Shown here piece after piece: positions 48,573 through 57,356 of a stretch of DNA of 64,000 bases (its first letter is position 1; every line of letters starts with the position of its first letter). The notes under the pieces were generated by a model that ran no database searches, was not told the DNA's origin, and saw only the letters and a program-made list of their open reading frames with translations. Made by a program: the position numbers and the translations under genes. The DNA is from Thermohalobaculum sp951813525. Lineage in GTDB: Bacteria; Pseudomonadota; Alphaproteobacteria; Rhodobacterales; Rhodobacteraceae. Location of the stretch: NCBI GenBank assembly GCA_951813525.2, contig CATOTJ020000002.1, positions 682,001 to 746,000 of the forward strand, in the 5' to 3' direction.

Positions 48573-49277
48573 ATGTCCGATGAAGAAGAAGATATCGTCC
48601 TCAGCGAGCTAGATGACGAGGAACTGGTGCAGCAGATGCACGATGACCTCTACGATGGCCTCAAGGAGGAAATCGTAGAAGGTGTCAACATCCTGCTCGG
48701 CCGGGGTTGGACACCTTACGACACGCTGACAAAAGCGTTGGTCGAAGGGATGCGGATCGTCGGGATCGATTTCCGCGACGGTATCCTTTTCGTGCCCGAG
48801 GTGTTGCTGGCCGCCAACGCAATGAAGGGTGGCATGTCGATCTTGCGGCCGCTGCTGGCTGAAACCGGCGCGCCAAAGCTCGGTGCCATGGTCATCGGTA
48901 CGGTTAAGGGCGATATCCACGACATCGGAAAGAACCTGGTTGGCATGATGATGGAAGGTGCCGGGTTCGAGGTATTCGATATTGGCATCAACAACCCGGT
49001 CGAGGAATACTTGGCCAAGTTGGAAGAAACCGACGCCGATATCCTGGGCATGTCCGCCCTTTTGACGACAACCATGCCTTATATGAAGGTCGTGATCGAC
49101 GCGATGAAGGAAAAGGGCATCCGTGACGATATGGTCGTGTTGGTCGGCGGCGCTCCGCTGAACGAAGAATTTGGAAAAGCGATCGGCGCCGATGCCTATT
49201 GCCGGGATGCGGCGGTCGCCGTTGAAACCGCCAAGGAATTCATGGCGCGCAAACACAATCAGCTTGCCGCTGGATAG
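48573..49277 (+). CDS. corrinoid (B12-binding) protein of the split methionine synthase
   Basis: A 234-residue protein with the MtbC/MetH layout: a helical cap (EEIVEGVNILLGRGWTPYD, PEVLLAANAMKGGMSILRPL) followed by the cobalamin-binding Rossmann domain. GTVKGDIHDIGKNLVG is the DxHxxG motif whose His ligates cobalt, and MVVLVGGAPLNEEFGK completes the site. It carries the methyl group between the pterin-binding protein and the homocysteine protein (Bmt). The pterin-binding and reactivation proteins are not in this window. Confidence 0.9.
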   Translation: MSDEEEDIVLSELDDEELVQQMHDDLYDGLKEEIVEGVNILLGRGWTPYDTLTKALVEGMRIVGIDFRDGILFVPEVLLAANAMKGGMSILRPLLAETGAPKLGAMVIGTVKGDIHDIGKNLVGMMMEGAGFEVFDIGINNPVEEYLAKLEETDADILGMSALLTTTMPYMKVVIDAMKEKGIRDDMVVLVGGAPLNEEFGKAIGADAYCRDAAVAVETAKEFMARKHNQLAAG

Positions 49278-49291
49278 GTGGGGCCGGTCCG

Positions 49292-49522
49292 GTGATTGGC
49301 GCCCGTCAGCGTGATTTGCTGACAGTTGCGGTCCTGGCACTTTTGGTGGCAGGACTTGTGGTGGTCGTTTTGGTCGTCCTTCGCCAGTTGCCTTTTTTGT
49401 GGTGGGGCCTGCTTGGGTTGGTTGTCAGCGGGGCCAGTGCACTGGGCGTTGGTCTTTTGACCGGGCCTGGAACGGATGACGATCTAGGGACAAAAAGCGA
49501 GCCGGGCGATGGATCTGGATGA
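49292..49522 (+). CDS. small two-helix membrane protein
   Basis: A 76-residue frame starting at GTG 49292 with AGGTGGGG upstream. It has two hydrophobic stretches (VAVLALLVAGLVVVVLVVLR and FLWWGLLGLVVSGASALGVG) and an acidic tail. It overlaps the DUF1638 gene by 14 bases and follows the corrinoid gene by 14, so it belongs to that operon. Function unknown. Confidence 0.6.
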   Translation: MIGARQRDLLTVAVLALLVAGLVVVVLVVLRQLPFLWWGLLGLVVSGASALGVGLLTGPGTDDDLGTKSEPGDGSG

Positions 49523-50168
49523 CGCAAAGCTGACCGAGAGCGGGCTTGAAGGCCAGGCGGTGCCCCGGCCCGATCAGATCCTGTTGATTGCCTGCGGTGC
49601 GCTGGCGCGGGAAATTCTGGCGCTTCGCGACGCGAATGGCTGGGCCCATATGGATCTGGCCTGTTTGCCGGCAAATTTGCACAATTATCCTCAGCACATT
49701 CCTGAACGTGTGCGCGAGCGCATCCACCGGGCGCGCCGTGATGGCTATGACCGGATTTTCATCGTCTACGCCGATTGCGGCACTGGCGGCCTATTGGATG
49801 TGGTTTGCGCCGAAGAGGGGATCGAACGGATTGCCGGCCCGCATTGCTATAGCTTCTTCGATGGAAACGACGCCTTTGACGCCCGGACAGAGGCGGGAGA
49901 GATCACGTCGTTTTACCTGACCGATTTCCTGGCGCGCCAGTTCGACACGCTGATCTGGAAGGGTATGGGCCTGGACCGCCATCCAGATCTGTTGCCGATG
50001 ATGTTTGGGAACTATGAAAAGGTCGTTTATCTCGCCCAGACCGACAACCCGTCGCTGACCGAATACGCCCAGGCCGCCGCCGACCGCCTGGGGCTTGCTT
50101 TTGAACGCCGCATGACGCGCTACGGCGACCTGTCGACCTTTATGGCCCAGGCCGCCGCCACGCCTTAG
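49509..50168 (+). CDS. DUF1638 protein
   Basis: A 219-residue protein of DUF1638, a family regularly found beside corrinoid methyltransferase genes, as here. Typical blocks are ILLIACGALAREILAL, LPANLHNYPQHIPERV and IFIVYADCGTGGLLD, with cysteines in both. It may help to handle the corrinoid or a methyl donor, but this is not established. It is the last gene of the operon starting at 48573. Confidence 0.87.
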   Translation: MDLDDAKLTESGLEGQAVPRPDQILLIACGALAREILALRDANGWAHMDLACLPANLHNYPQHIPERVRERIHRARRDGYDRIFIVYADCGTGGLLDVVCAEEGIERIAGPHCYSFFDGNDAFDARTEAGEITSFYLTDFLARQFDTLIWKGMGLDRHPDLLPMMFGNYEKVVYLAQTDNPSLTEYAQAAADRLGLAFERRMTRYGDLSTFMAQAAATP

Positions 50169-50176
50169 GTTCGGCG

Positions 50177-50920
50177 CTAATCGTCGACCACTCGCAGATG
50201 CCCGCGATTGCGATCTTCATCTTCGGGCGTTCCGGCGCCACCGCCATCGATTGCAGTCAGACGCGGCCGCGACTTTTGGGCGGTCATATCGTTGAACTCA
50301 AACGGACGGTCCGTTTCCGCGAAGCCGGGCACCTGACGGGGCCCACCCACATCCAGAACCGTCGGCGTGATCGATTCGACGCGCATATCCTCGATCCGGA
50401 AATGCAGCGGACCCGAACCGCGCGGTGACGGACCCGAAATCGGCAACAACGCTCCCAACAGCCGGTCAACAGCGCCAAACTCGCTGCGCAAAGGCAGCAG
50501 ACACAGTTCCCAAAGCGCGTCCGGGTTACCTGCCGAGCTTAACCGGGCATATCCGACGCCCGGATCCTCCAGCGTTTCAGAGATCAGCGCGCCGAGGCTT
50601 TCGCGGCTGGCCGGAGCCATGATCGCGCGCACGTTCATTCCGCGCAGTTCCATGCCGAACGTTTCGGCCAGCGCGCTGCCCGCAACGCGGAAGCGGATAT
50701 TCGCAGGATTGAGGGCTTCGATGATAAAGACACTGCCAACATCGCAGGGCATATCGCGCGGATCAACATCGGCGCGCATCGGCGCCAATCGCCCAGCCCG
50801 AAGGTCATCCCAATACTTATGTGACTCACGCAGTTTGGCGTTAATCATTTTACCCGTCTTAACTGCCCTGTAGGCACCAAGCTCTATGCAGTCTTGCCGC
50901 AAGCCATCGTCGCCATCCAT
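50177..50920 (-). CDS. PAS-like (PAS_5 type) regulatory protein
   Basis: A 247-residue cytoplasmic protein. Residues 25-165 (LRESHKYWDDLRAGRLAPMR, DVGSVFIIEALNPANIRFRV) match the PAS-like domain common in alphaproteobacteria and thought to sense small ligands. The C-terminal third is low-complexity and basic (QKSRPRLTAIDGGGAGTPED). No output domain is seen. It is convergent with the DUF1638 gene. Confidence 0.8.
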   Translation of the reverse strand: MDGDDGLRQDCIELGAYRAVKTGKMINAKLRESHKYWDDLRAGRLAPMRADVDPRDMPCDVGSVFIIEALNPANIRFRVAGSALAETFGMELRGMNVRAIMAPASRESLGALISETLEDPGVGYARLSSAGNPDALWELCLLPLRSEFGAVDRLLGALLPISGPSPRGSGPLHFRIEDMRVESITPTVLDVGGPRQVPGFAETDRPFEFNDMTAQKSRPRLTAIDGGGAGTPEDEDRNRGHLRVVDD

Positions 50921-51168
50921 GACTTATCTCCCTGTTACCCTAGCACCCATCCGGACGCAAAACACTTCGAATTGTGATCCGCAAGAAGCGTGCCAGCGCC
51001 AGTAGAGCGGGACCTTCTGGACCGTAAAGCCGGTGCCGGACGGCGTGGTGGCCGGAGTGTAAAGTGATCTGTGACACCGGTTGCGTCCACGATCGACAGG
51101 GGCTTGATCGCTTGCGATGCCGGCCCTAACAGGCTGATGTACTGGGCGGCAGAAAGAAGAGGATGCCA

Positions 51169-51810
51169 ATGAATAGGGAAGGCATAATGCTGGTACTTTC
51201 GTCTCCATCAGGGGCCGGTAAATCCACCATGGCCCGTGCCCTGCTGGCTGACGACGATGCCTTTCAGTTATCGATTTCGGCGACGACGCGACCTAAGAGA
51301 CCTGGCGAAACCCACGGAAAAGATTACCTTTTCGTCGATCACGATGCATTTGAAGACATGGTAATCCGCGGAGAGTTGCTGGAGCATGCAACGGTTTTTG
51401 GCAACCGGTATGGATCACCTGCACAACCGGTCGAACAAGCGATCGCGGCTGGACGTGATGTTCTCTTCGATGTGGACTGGCAGGGCGGTCAGCAACTGCG
51501 GGCCTCGCCTTTGAAGGACGCACTTGTGACGATCTTTCTGTTGCCGCCCTCGATCGCTGCACTGGACTCTCGTCTTCGCAGCCGCGCGCAGGACACCGAC
51601 GAGGTCATCCGCGGCCGCATGGCCAAGACCCGGTCTGAAATCAGCCATTGGAACGAGTATGATTATGTCCTGATTAATGACGATCAGGCGGCGTGCTATT
51701 CCCAGATTAAGACAATCGTTCTGGCCGAGCGTCTTCGGCGTTCACGCCAAACGACGTTAATGGATGTGGTTAACCGATTGAATGACGAATTCGAACAGCA
51801 AGGACGTTGA
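51169..51810 (+). CDS. gmk: guanylate kinase
   Basis: A 213-residue kinase that phosphorylates GMP to GDP. The P-loop is LSSPSGAGKSTMARALL, the GMP-binding region is ISATTRPKRPGETHGKDYLF, and RMAKTRSEISHWNEYDYVLI is the lid region. Two ATGs are close (51163, 51169); the second has AAGAGG at a better distance. It is followed after three bases by the carbonic anhydrase homologue. Confidence 0.96.
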   Translation: MNREGIMLVLSSPSGAGKSTMARALLADDDAFQLSISATTRPKRPGETHGKDYLFVDHDAFEDMVIRGELLEHATVFGNRYGSPAQPVEQAIAAGRDVLFDVDWQGGQQLRASPLKDALVTIFLLPPSIAALDSRLRSRAQDTDEVIRGRMAKTRSEISHWNEYDYVLINDDQAACYSQIKTIVLAERLRRSRQTTLMDVVNRLNDEFEQQGR

Positions 51811-51813
51811 GAA

Positions 51814-52350
51814 ATGCCGATCTATGAACTGAATGGAACACGCCCAACGCTGCCCGCGGACGGGTCCGCATGGATCGCCCCCGGCGCCCGGGTGATCGGC
51901 GATTGCCATTTGGGCGAAGGCGTCAGTGTATGGTTCAACGCAGTCATCCGCGCCGACAACGAACCGACTGTTATCGGGCGCAACACCAATATTCAGGACG
52001 GCGTCGTGCTGCACAACGATCCCGGGTTTCCACTGACCATCGGGGAAGACGTCACCGTCGGGCACATGGCCATCGTCCATGGATGCACCATCGAGGATGG
52101 CAGCTTGATCGGAATGGGCGCGACGATCCTGAATGGCGCGGTCATCGGCAAAGGCTGTCTGATCGGCGCCGGGGCGCTTGTTGCCGAAGGCAAAGAAATT
52201 CCGGACAATTCGCTGGTCGTCGGCGCTCCCGGCAAAGTGATCAGGACATTGGATGAACAGGCGGTGCAGATGGTTCGTCTTGCCGCAACGCGCTATCGCG
52301 AGAACCAGGATCGCTATTCGAAAACGATGAAGGAAATTCCGGTTGATTGA
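51814..52350 (+). CDS. gamma-carbonic anhydrase family protein (YrdA-like)
   Basis: A 178-residue left-handed beta-helix protein with hexapeptide repeats (VIGDCHLGEGVSVWFNAVIR, TNIQDGVVLHND). The zinc histidines of gamma-carbonic anhydrases are in VLHND, TVGHMAIVHGC, as expected. The C-terminal helix is AVQMVRLAATRYRENQDRY. True anhydrase activity is not certain for this subgroup. It is translated directly after gmk. Confidence 0.9.
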   Translation: MPIYELNGTRPTLPADGSAWIAPGARVIGDCHLGEGVSVWFNAVIRADNEPTVIGRNTNIQDGVVLHNDPGFPLTIGEDVTVGHMAIVHGCTIEDGSLIGMGATILNGAVIGKGCLIGAGALVAEGKEIPDNSLVVGAPGKVIRTLDEQAVQMVRLAATRYRENQDRYSKTMKEIPVD

Positions 52351-52360
52351 TGGTCTGCAA

Positions 52361-53014
52361 CTACTGCGTCGTCGCCAACGCGGTGCTGGCACACAGATAC
52401 ACGCCGCCGTCGTGTTGAGTGACGTTCAATCGGGCACGGGCAGCGGCGGCGCATTCATGGATCAGCGCGAATTCGACCAATCTGGGTGTGATGTCATCCA
52501 GTTTGGGTTTTTGTGCCAACAACGCCAGCAGGTTTTCATTTGGCTGCGCGACTGCGCCAGGCGTCACGCCTTTGGGCCAAAGCGCAATATCCACTGCGCC
52601 ATCGCTGGTCGCCCGGATTGTGATACGACCGCGCAGGCCCAGCACGGCGCGGGCGCACATTAGCATCAAGTAAAGCAGGCGTCCGGACGCCCGCGGTATC
52701 GACATTGTGCCCGCAAGATCCCATTCCAACTGTATCTTCTCGGATGCGATCATGCGGTCGGCATGCCGACGCAATTCGGTATCAGACAATTCTGCATCTT
52801 CGCCATTCGCCGACCCGAACGCGATCCTGTAAAATTGCAAAAGCGTTGAAGCCCGCGATGCGCTTTGACCGATCATCGTGACTTCGTCACGGACATCGCC
52901 ATTGCCGATTTCTCGGATCAGATCGGTACCATTGGCAATCGCCCCGACCGGACTGACCAGATCATGACAAATACGCGACGCAAGCAGGCCCGCGACCTGC
53001 TGATTGCCTAACAT
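52361..53014 (-). CDS. chpT: histidine phosphotransferase ChpT
   Basis: A 217-residue ChpT, which passes phosphate from CckA to CtrA and CpdR in the alphaproteobacterial cell-cycle phosphorelay. The phosphorylated His is at the start of the H-box, SRICHDLVSPVGAIANG, and a degenerate ATPase-like domain follows (LYLMLMCARAVLGLRGRITI, VDIALWPKGVTPG). The start at 53014 has GGAGG before it. In Rhodobacterales this relay controls motility and gene-transfer-agent genes. Confidence 0.92.
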   Translation of the reverse strand: MLGNQQVAGLLASRICHDLVSPVGAIANGTDLIREIGNGDVRDEVTMIGQSASRASTLLQFYRIAFGSANGEDAELSDTELRRHADRMIASEKIQLEWDLAGTMSIPRASGRLLYLMLMCARAVLGLRGRITIRATSDGAVDIALWPKGVTPGAVAQPNENLLALLAQKPKLDDITPRLVEFALIHECAAAARARLNVTQHDGGVYLCASTALATTQ

Positions 53015-53241
53015 GGCATTCCTCCATGCCCCACCAAAGGCACACGCCTTATTCAACTACGAAGAAGGCAAAGATAGTTACTCTAAGTGGCGTAAAAAAG
53101 GTTAACGAACGGTTACTCGACCCTGAAACAGGCTGGCGATGGTTGCGTGTGGTCTGCAATCAAACTAGTGTCCAGCTCTGCCGCAGCGGGCATTCGCGCG
53201 GGTGACGTGGCGATTGCGGCGATTGCGAAGGGGACATCTTC

Positions 53242-54045
53242 ATGCGCATCGAAGCCGGCCGTTTTACGGTCAGACTGGCCGAGACGGAAGACGATGTGGC
53301 CGCCGCCCAACGTCTGCGCTATCGGGTGTTCGTCGAGGAGATGGGCGCGACCCCGGCGCCCGAGGATCGGGCCGACCGGCGTGAACGCGATCGCTTTGAT
53401 CCCTATTTCGAACATCTTCTGCTGATCGACAACGAAACGGTAAATCCCGATGTCGAACGCGGTGTCGTCGGCGTTTATCGCCTCATGCGCGGCGACAGCG
53501 CAAAGGAAGGCGTCGGATTTTATGGCCAGAGCGAGTACGACTTGACCAAGTTGATGCATTACCCGCGTCAAACGGTCGAGCTTGGCCGATCCTGTGTGGA
53601 TCTCGAGCATCGGGGCGGTGCAGGTATGCACCTTTTGTGGACCGGATTGGGCGAGTACGTGTCACTGCACGATGTCTCGATCATGTTCGGCGTTGCCAGC
53701 TTTCACGGGTCCGATACCGGGCCATTGGCTCAGGCCCTCAGCTATCTCCACTACAACCATCTTGCCCCTGAAGACCTGCGTGTGCGCGCCATCGAGGACA
53801 GCTTCGAGCCGATGGACATCCTGGCCGAAGACGAAGTCTCCAAGATCGAAGCGATGCGCCAGATCCCGACACTGATCAAAGCCTATATCCGGCTGGGTGG
53901 TTTTGTCGGTGAAGGCGCCTATGTCGATCAGGATTTCAACACGGTCGATGTGTGCCTTTTAATGGATACGTCGCGCATGGTGCAGCGCTATCGATCATTC
54001 TACCAACGCAAACGGGGCGGGTCAGTAGAGCGCATTCTCGGCTGA
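53242..54045 (+). CDS. olsB: ornithine-acyl-ACP N-acyltransferase
   Basis: A 267-residue acyltransferase of the OlsB family that adds a 3-hydroxyacyl chain to ornithine, the first step of ornithine lipid synthesis. FTVRLAETEDDVAAAQRLRY and RVFVEEMGATP open the GNAT-like fold; VELGRSCVDLEHRGGAGMHL and PTLIKAYIRLGGFVGEGAYV are family blocks. The downstream acyltransferase at 54175 is the expected OlsA partner. Confidence 0.93.
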   Translation: MRIEAGRFTVRLAETEDDVAAAQRLRYRVFVEEMGATPAPEDRADRRERDRFDPYFEHLLLIDNETVNPDVERGVVGVYRLMRGDSAKEGVGFYGQSEYDLTKLMHYPRQTVELGRSCVDLEHRGGAGMHLLWTGLGEYVSLHDVSIMFGVASFHGSDTGPLAQALSYLHYNHLAPEDLRVRAIEDSFEPMDILAEDEVSKIEAMRQIPTLIKAYIRLGGFVGEGAYVDQDFNTVDVCLLMDTSRMVQRYRSFYQRKRGGSVERILG

Positions 54046-54133
54046 CATTGTCTGTTGTAGTGTGCGGACGCTGAATCGGACCGGCAGGCATCTGGTCAAA
54101 AAGCCATTCGCCGCCGCAAACACATCGGCCACA

Positions 54134-54170
54134 AGCACTGCCAAGAACACGAGCACTGCCAAGAAACTGA
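54134..54170. repeat. short tandem repeat before olsA
   Basis: AGCACTGCCAAGAA occurs twice, 18 bases apart (54135 and 54153), just upstream of olsA. It is a simple duplication in the olsB-olsA spacer with no evident function. Confidence 0.7.
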
Positions 54171-54174
54171 AATC

Positions 54175-55038
54175 ATGAACACTTGGAACGCCGCAAAACC
54201 ACCGATCCTGAAGCCACCCACACGAATGGGAAAGTTTGTGGGGATCGTGCGTGTCGCCGGGTTGATCACGATAACATTGATCTCGGTCATCTTGTTTTTG
54301 CTGGGCCGCGGGCTGCGGGCAATGCTCGGGCGCTGGGTGACGTTCCATTTCGGGGTTGCCCGCTTTTGGTCGCATTTTTGTCTGCGCCTGACCGGTATTC
54401 GCCTGGTTGTCGAAGGCACGCCAATCCAGTCTGGTTCGCTGGTCGCGAACCATTCCTCGTGGATCGATATATTGTCGCTGAGGGCAAACCGGCTGATCTA
54501 TTTCGTTTCGAAGTCCGAGGTCGCGAAATGGCCGGGCATCGGATTTATCACACGGATCACAGGTACCGTCTTCATTGAACGGCGCCGATCCGAAGCGAAG
54601 CGTCAAGAACAGCTTTTGCGCGACCGTATTGCCCACGATCAGCTACTTTGCTTCTTTCCCGAGGGAACATCGACCGATGGCCTACGGGTTCTGCCGTTCA
54701 AGTCTTCGCTGTTTTCGGCGTTTTTTCAGGACGGCGCAGGGGCGGACATAAAGATCCAACCTGTTTCGGTCAGCTATCATCCGCCGGCAGGCGCAGATCT
54801 GCCGCCCAATTTCTACAGTTGGTGGGGCGACATGGGGTTCGAATCGCATATTTGGGATGTTGTGACCCGGTCATTTGGCGGCACGGCGCGCGTTACGTTT
54901 CATGCCCCGGTGAACGCCCGGGATTTTGAAGACCGCAAGGCACTCTCTGACTTTTGTCAACGTCAGGTGGCGCGCGGTGTGGCGGCCAGCCATCCTGATC
55001 ATATCCTATTGCCCGCCCCGGATGCCGAGACTGCGTGA
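54175..55038 (+). CDS. olsA: lyso-ornithine lipid acyltransferase
   Basis: A 287-residue PlsC-type acyltransferase that adds the second acyl chain to lyso-ornithine lipid. One membrane helix lies near residues 25-47. The HX4D active site is VANHSSWIDIL and the substrate block is CFFPEGTSTDG. Its gene follows olsB and shares one base with the glutamine synthetase homologue's start (TGATG). Confidence 0.9.
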   Translation: MNTWNAAKPPILKPPTRMGKFVGIVRVAGLITITLISVILFLLGRGLRAMLGRWVTFHFGVARFWSHFCLRLTGIRLVVEGTPIQSGSLVANHSSWIDILSLRANRLIYFVSKSEVAKWPGIGFITRITGTVFIERRRSEAKRQEQLLRDRIAHDQLLCFFPEGTSTDGLRVLPFKSSLFSAFFQDGAGADIKIQPVSVSYHPPAGADLPPNFYSWWGDMGFESHIWDVVTRSFGGTARVTFHAPVNARDFEDRKALSDFCQRQVARGVAASHPDHILLPAPDAETA

Positions 55039-56465
55039 TGGAAGATCCGGCCCCAGAGTTTCAACAACCTGCGCCCGTTACGCCCGAGATTACCCTTGCG
55101 GTGTCCCCTGATGTCGAAATTACCAAGGCCGACGGGCTCGCGGCCTGGGTCCGCGAGAACCGCGTTGCCGAAGTCGAATGCGTCACCCCGGATTTCGCGG
55201 GGATCGGCCGCGGAAAGGTGATGCCCGCGGCCAAGTTTACCCGGTTCGAGCCGACCTTCATGCCGACGTCGATCTTCTTTCTGACCATCACGGGCAGTTA
55301 CCCGGATCTCGACCATTACCGATCCTACAACACCGATGCCGACCTGATGTTGCGCCCGGATTTCAGCACGACCCGCGCGGTTCCCTGGGCGACCGATCCG
55401 TCTATTCAGGTCATTCATGATGTCTGCGACCGATCCGGGCGGCTGGTCCCGTTTGCCCCGCGTTCGGTGCTGCGCCGCGTTTTGTCGCTGTATGAGAAAA
55501 AGGGATGGCAGACCGTCGTGGCACCTGAAATCGAGTTCTATCTGACCAAGCCAAACACCGACCCTGACTATCCGCTGGAACCGCCTGTCGGACGCTCGGG
55601 CCGGATAGGTGCGAAAAGCCAAGCCTACTCGATCGTTGCCACCGATGAATACGACCGTGTGATCGAGCACATCTATGAATATGCCGATGCGCAGGGCCTG
55701 GCCATCGACACGATCATTCAGGAAGCAGGCGCCGCGCAGTTAGAGATCAACCTGCAACATGGCGCACCGCTGGATCTGGCCGATCAGGTGTTCCTGTTCA
55801 AGCGCACAATCCGCGAAGCAGCGCTGCGCTGCGGCTGTTATGCGACATTCATGGCGAAACCCATGGCCGAGCAGCCCGGGTCGGCCATGCACATCCACCA
55901 AAGCGTCGTCTCGGCCGAGACAGGTAAAAATATCTTTTCGACCGATGACGGTGAACCTTCGGCGGCGTTCGGCCACTTCATCGCTGGTCAGCAGCGCTAC
56001 TTCCGCGCCGTTACACCGCTGGTTGCACCTTATGTTAATTCGTACCGGCGGCTGGTCCCGCATCTGACGGCACCGATCAATCTGGATTGGGGTCAGGACA
56101 ATCGCACCACCGGGCTGCGCGTGCCGATCTCGGGACCCGAGGCGCGGCGCGTTGAAAATCGTGTTGTCGGGGCGGACGCCAACCCCTATCTGGCCATCGC
56201 GGCCTGTCTGGCAACAGGATATCTCGGCCTGATCGAGCAGCAAGACGCGCGCGACGAGATCCGTACCGACAGCTATGAACGTGCCCGCGAGCTGCCGCAT
56301 GGTCTTCTTGACGCTTTGGATGAGTTCAAAGCCTGCGAGCCGCTGCAGGACGTGCTGGGTAAACGTTTCATGACGCTCTACGGCGCGGTCAAAGCACAGG
56401 AATTCGAAGAATTTATGCGCGTTATCAGTCCGTGGGAACGCGAACACCTCTTGCTCAACGTCTGA
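55038..56465 (+). CDS. glutamine synthetase family protein (GlnT/PuuA-like)
   Basis: A 475-residue GS-fold ligase. The N-terminal beta-grasp is short (WVRENRVAEVECVTPDFAGI). The metal and glutamate sites are VAPEIEFYLTK, IIQEAGAAQLEINLQHG and FMAKPMAEQPGSAMHIHQSV; INLDWGQDNRTTGLRVPISG is the ATP-site arginine block. The sequence is nearer the gamma-glutamyl-amine ligases and GlnT group than GlnA, which lacks this N-terminus. The ATG overlaps the olsA stop by one base, so it is read with the ornithine-lipid genes. Confidence 0.9.
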   Translation: MEDPAPEFQQPAPVTPEITLAVSPDVEITKADGLAAWVRENRVAEVECVTPDFAGIGRGKVMPAAKFTRFEPTFMPTSIFFLTITGSYPDLDHYRSYNTDADLMLRPDFSTTRAVPWATDPSIQVIHDVCDRSGRLVPFAPRSVLRRVLSLYEKKGWQTVVAPEIEFYLTKPNTDPDYPLEPPVGRSGRIGAKSQAYSIVATDEYDRVIEHIYEYADAQGLAIDTIIQEAGAAQLEINLQHGAPLDLADQVFLFKRTIREAALRCGCYATFMAKPMAEQPGSAMHIHQSVVSAETGKNIFSTDDGEPSAAFGHFIAGQQRYFRAVTPLVAPYVNSYRRLVPHLTAPINLDWGQDNRTTGLRVPISGPEARRVENRVVGADANPYLAIAACLATGYLGLIEQQDARDEIRTDSYERARELPHGLLDALDEFKACEPLQDVLGKRFMTLYGAVKAQEFEEFMRVISPWEREHLLLNV

Positions 56466-56487
56466 CGTTGGCGCGCCGCGGGGCCGC

Positions 56488-57117
56488 TCAATCGAATGCA
56501 GGCAATGCTCCGGCAAATTGCGCAATTATTGCGGCAGGATCATCTTCGTCCCAAATCGCAGCGCCCGGCATGACAAAATCGGCATGCTCGTTCAATCTCT
56601 CGGCGTCGGCCAGTTTCACGTCACCTTCGGCAACCGATGGCGTCTCGATCATCTCGGCCCACCACTGAAAAAGATCGTCTTCGGCCCGCTCTGTGCCGCC
56701 CAGCGCGCCTGTGGCTCCCACGGGGCCAAAGCTGACATAATCGGCGCCTGCCTCGGCCAGGACCATCCCCTGATGGCGTGACGCGCCTGCAAACGCACCG
56801 ACAATCCGGTCCCGCCCCAGTTCTGTACGAACATCGCGCAATTGCGTGCGGCCGGCGGCCAGATGCACACCGTCCAATCCCAACGGCGCGACCAATCGAT
56901 AATGATCGGTCAGCACCAACGCGACATCGGCGTCGTGACAAACGGGCAGCAAGTGATTGGCCGCCAAGGTCCATGCCGCCTCGTCCGCATCGCCGGGCAG
57001 CGAAAGCCGCACGCAGGCCACAGGCACCGATGCCAACACATGGCTCAGAATCGGCGCAAAGGCTGCGGCATCCATTCCTTGCGGCGTTACCAGATAGAGC
57101 CGGGGCGCAGCGCTCAA
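56488..57117 (-). CDS. thiE: thiamine phosphate synthase family protein
   Basis: A 209-residue TIM-barrel protein. RLYLVTPQGMDAAAFAPIL is a usual ThiE/TenI start, LVLTDHYRLVAPLGLDGVHL is the thiazole/pyrophosphate region and AEAGADYVSFGPVGATG is the phosphate-binding motif. The rest is divergent, so a regulatory TenI-like role is possible. It starts with TTG (57117), which overlaps the previous stop as TTGA. It is the last gene of the overlapping operon 58797-56488. Confidence 0.8.
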   Translation of the reverse strand: MSAAPRLYLVTPQGMDAAAFAPILSHVLASVPVACVRLSLPGDADEAAWTLAANHLLPVCHDADVALVLTDHYRLVAPLGLDGVHLAAGRTQLRDVRTELGRDRIVGAFAGASRHQGMVLAEAGADYVSFGPVGATGALGGTERAEDDLFQWWAEMIETPSVAEGDVKLADAERLNEHADFVMPGAAIWDEDDPAAIIAQFAGALPAFD

Positions 57118-57356
57118 CGGGCGTCTCCACCCAGCTTGCGCCCGGCTTCGCGTTCGAAATCTGCCACCCGGGCATTCAGGTAATCGACCAACGCCGCAAA
57201 ATCCTGCTCGCGCATTGTCACACGCGCCACGTCCTCGGGCGGAACAGCGGCAATCTTGCCGCCATCGATCTTCATTGCCTGATCGGCCAGCGCGAAACTG
57301 ACCATGCCGCCCTGAATGATAAAATCATTGACGGCATTCACGAAAATGCGGGGCAT
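57114..57356 (-). CDS. small conserved-looking protein of unknown function
   Basis: An 80-residue protein (RIFVNAVNDFIIQGGMVSFA, then VTMREQDFAALVDYLNARVA). It is compact and appears alpha/beta, with no known domain that I can name. It overlaps the upstream gene by 19 bases and the ThiE-like gene by four. The start was set at 57356, where the recognisable sequence begins. Confidence 0.65.
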   Translation of the reverse strand: MPRIFVNAVNDFIIQGGMVSFALADQAMKIDGGKIAAVPPEDVARVTMREQDFAALVDYLNARVADFEREAGRKLGGDAR

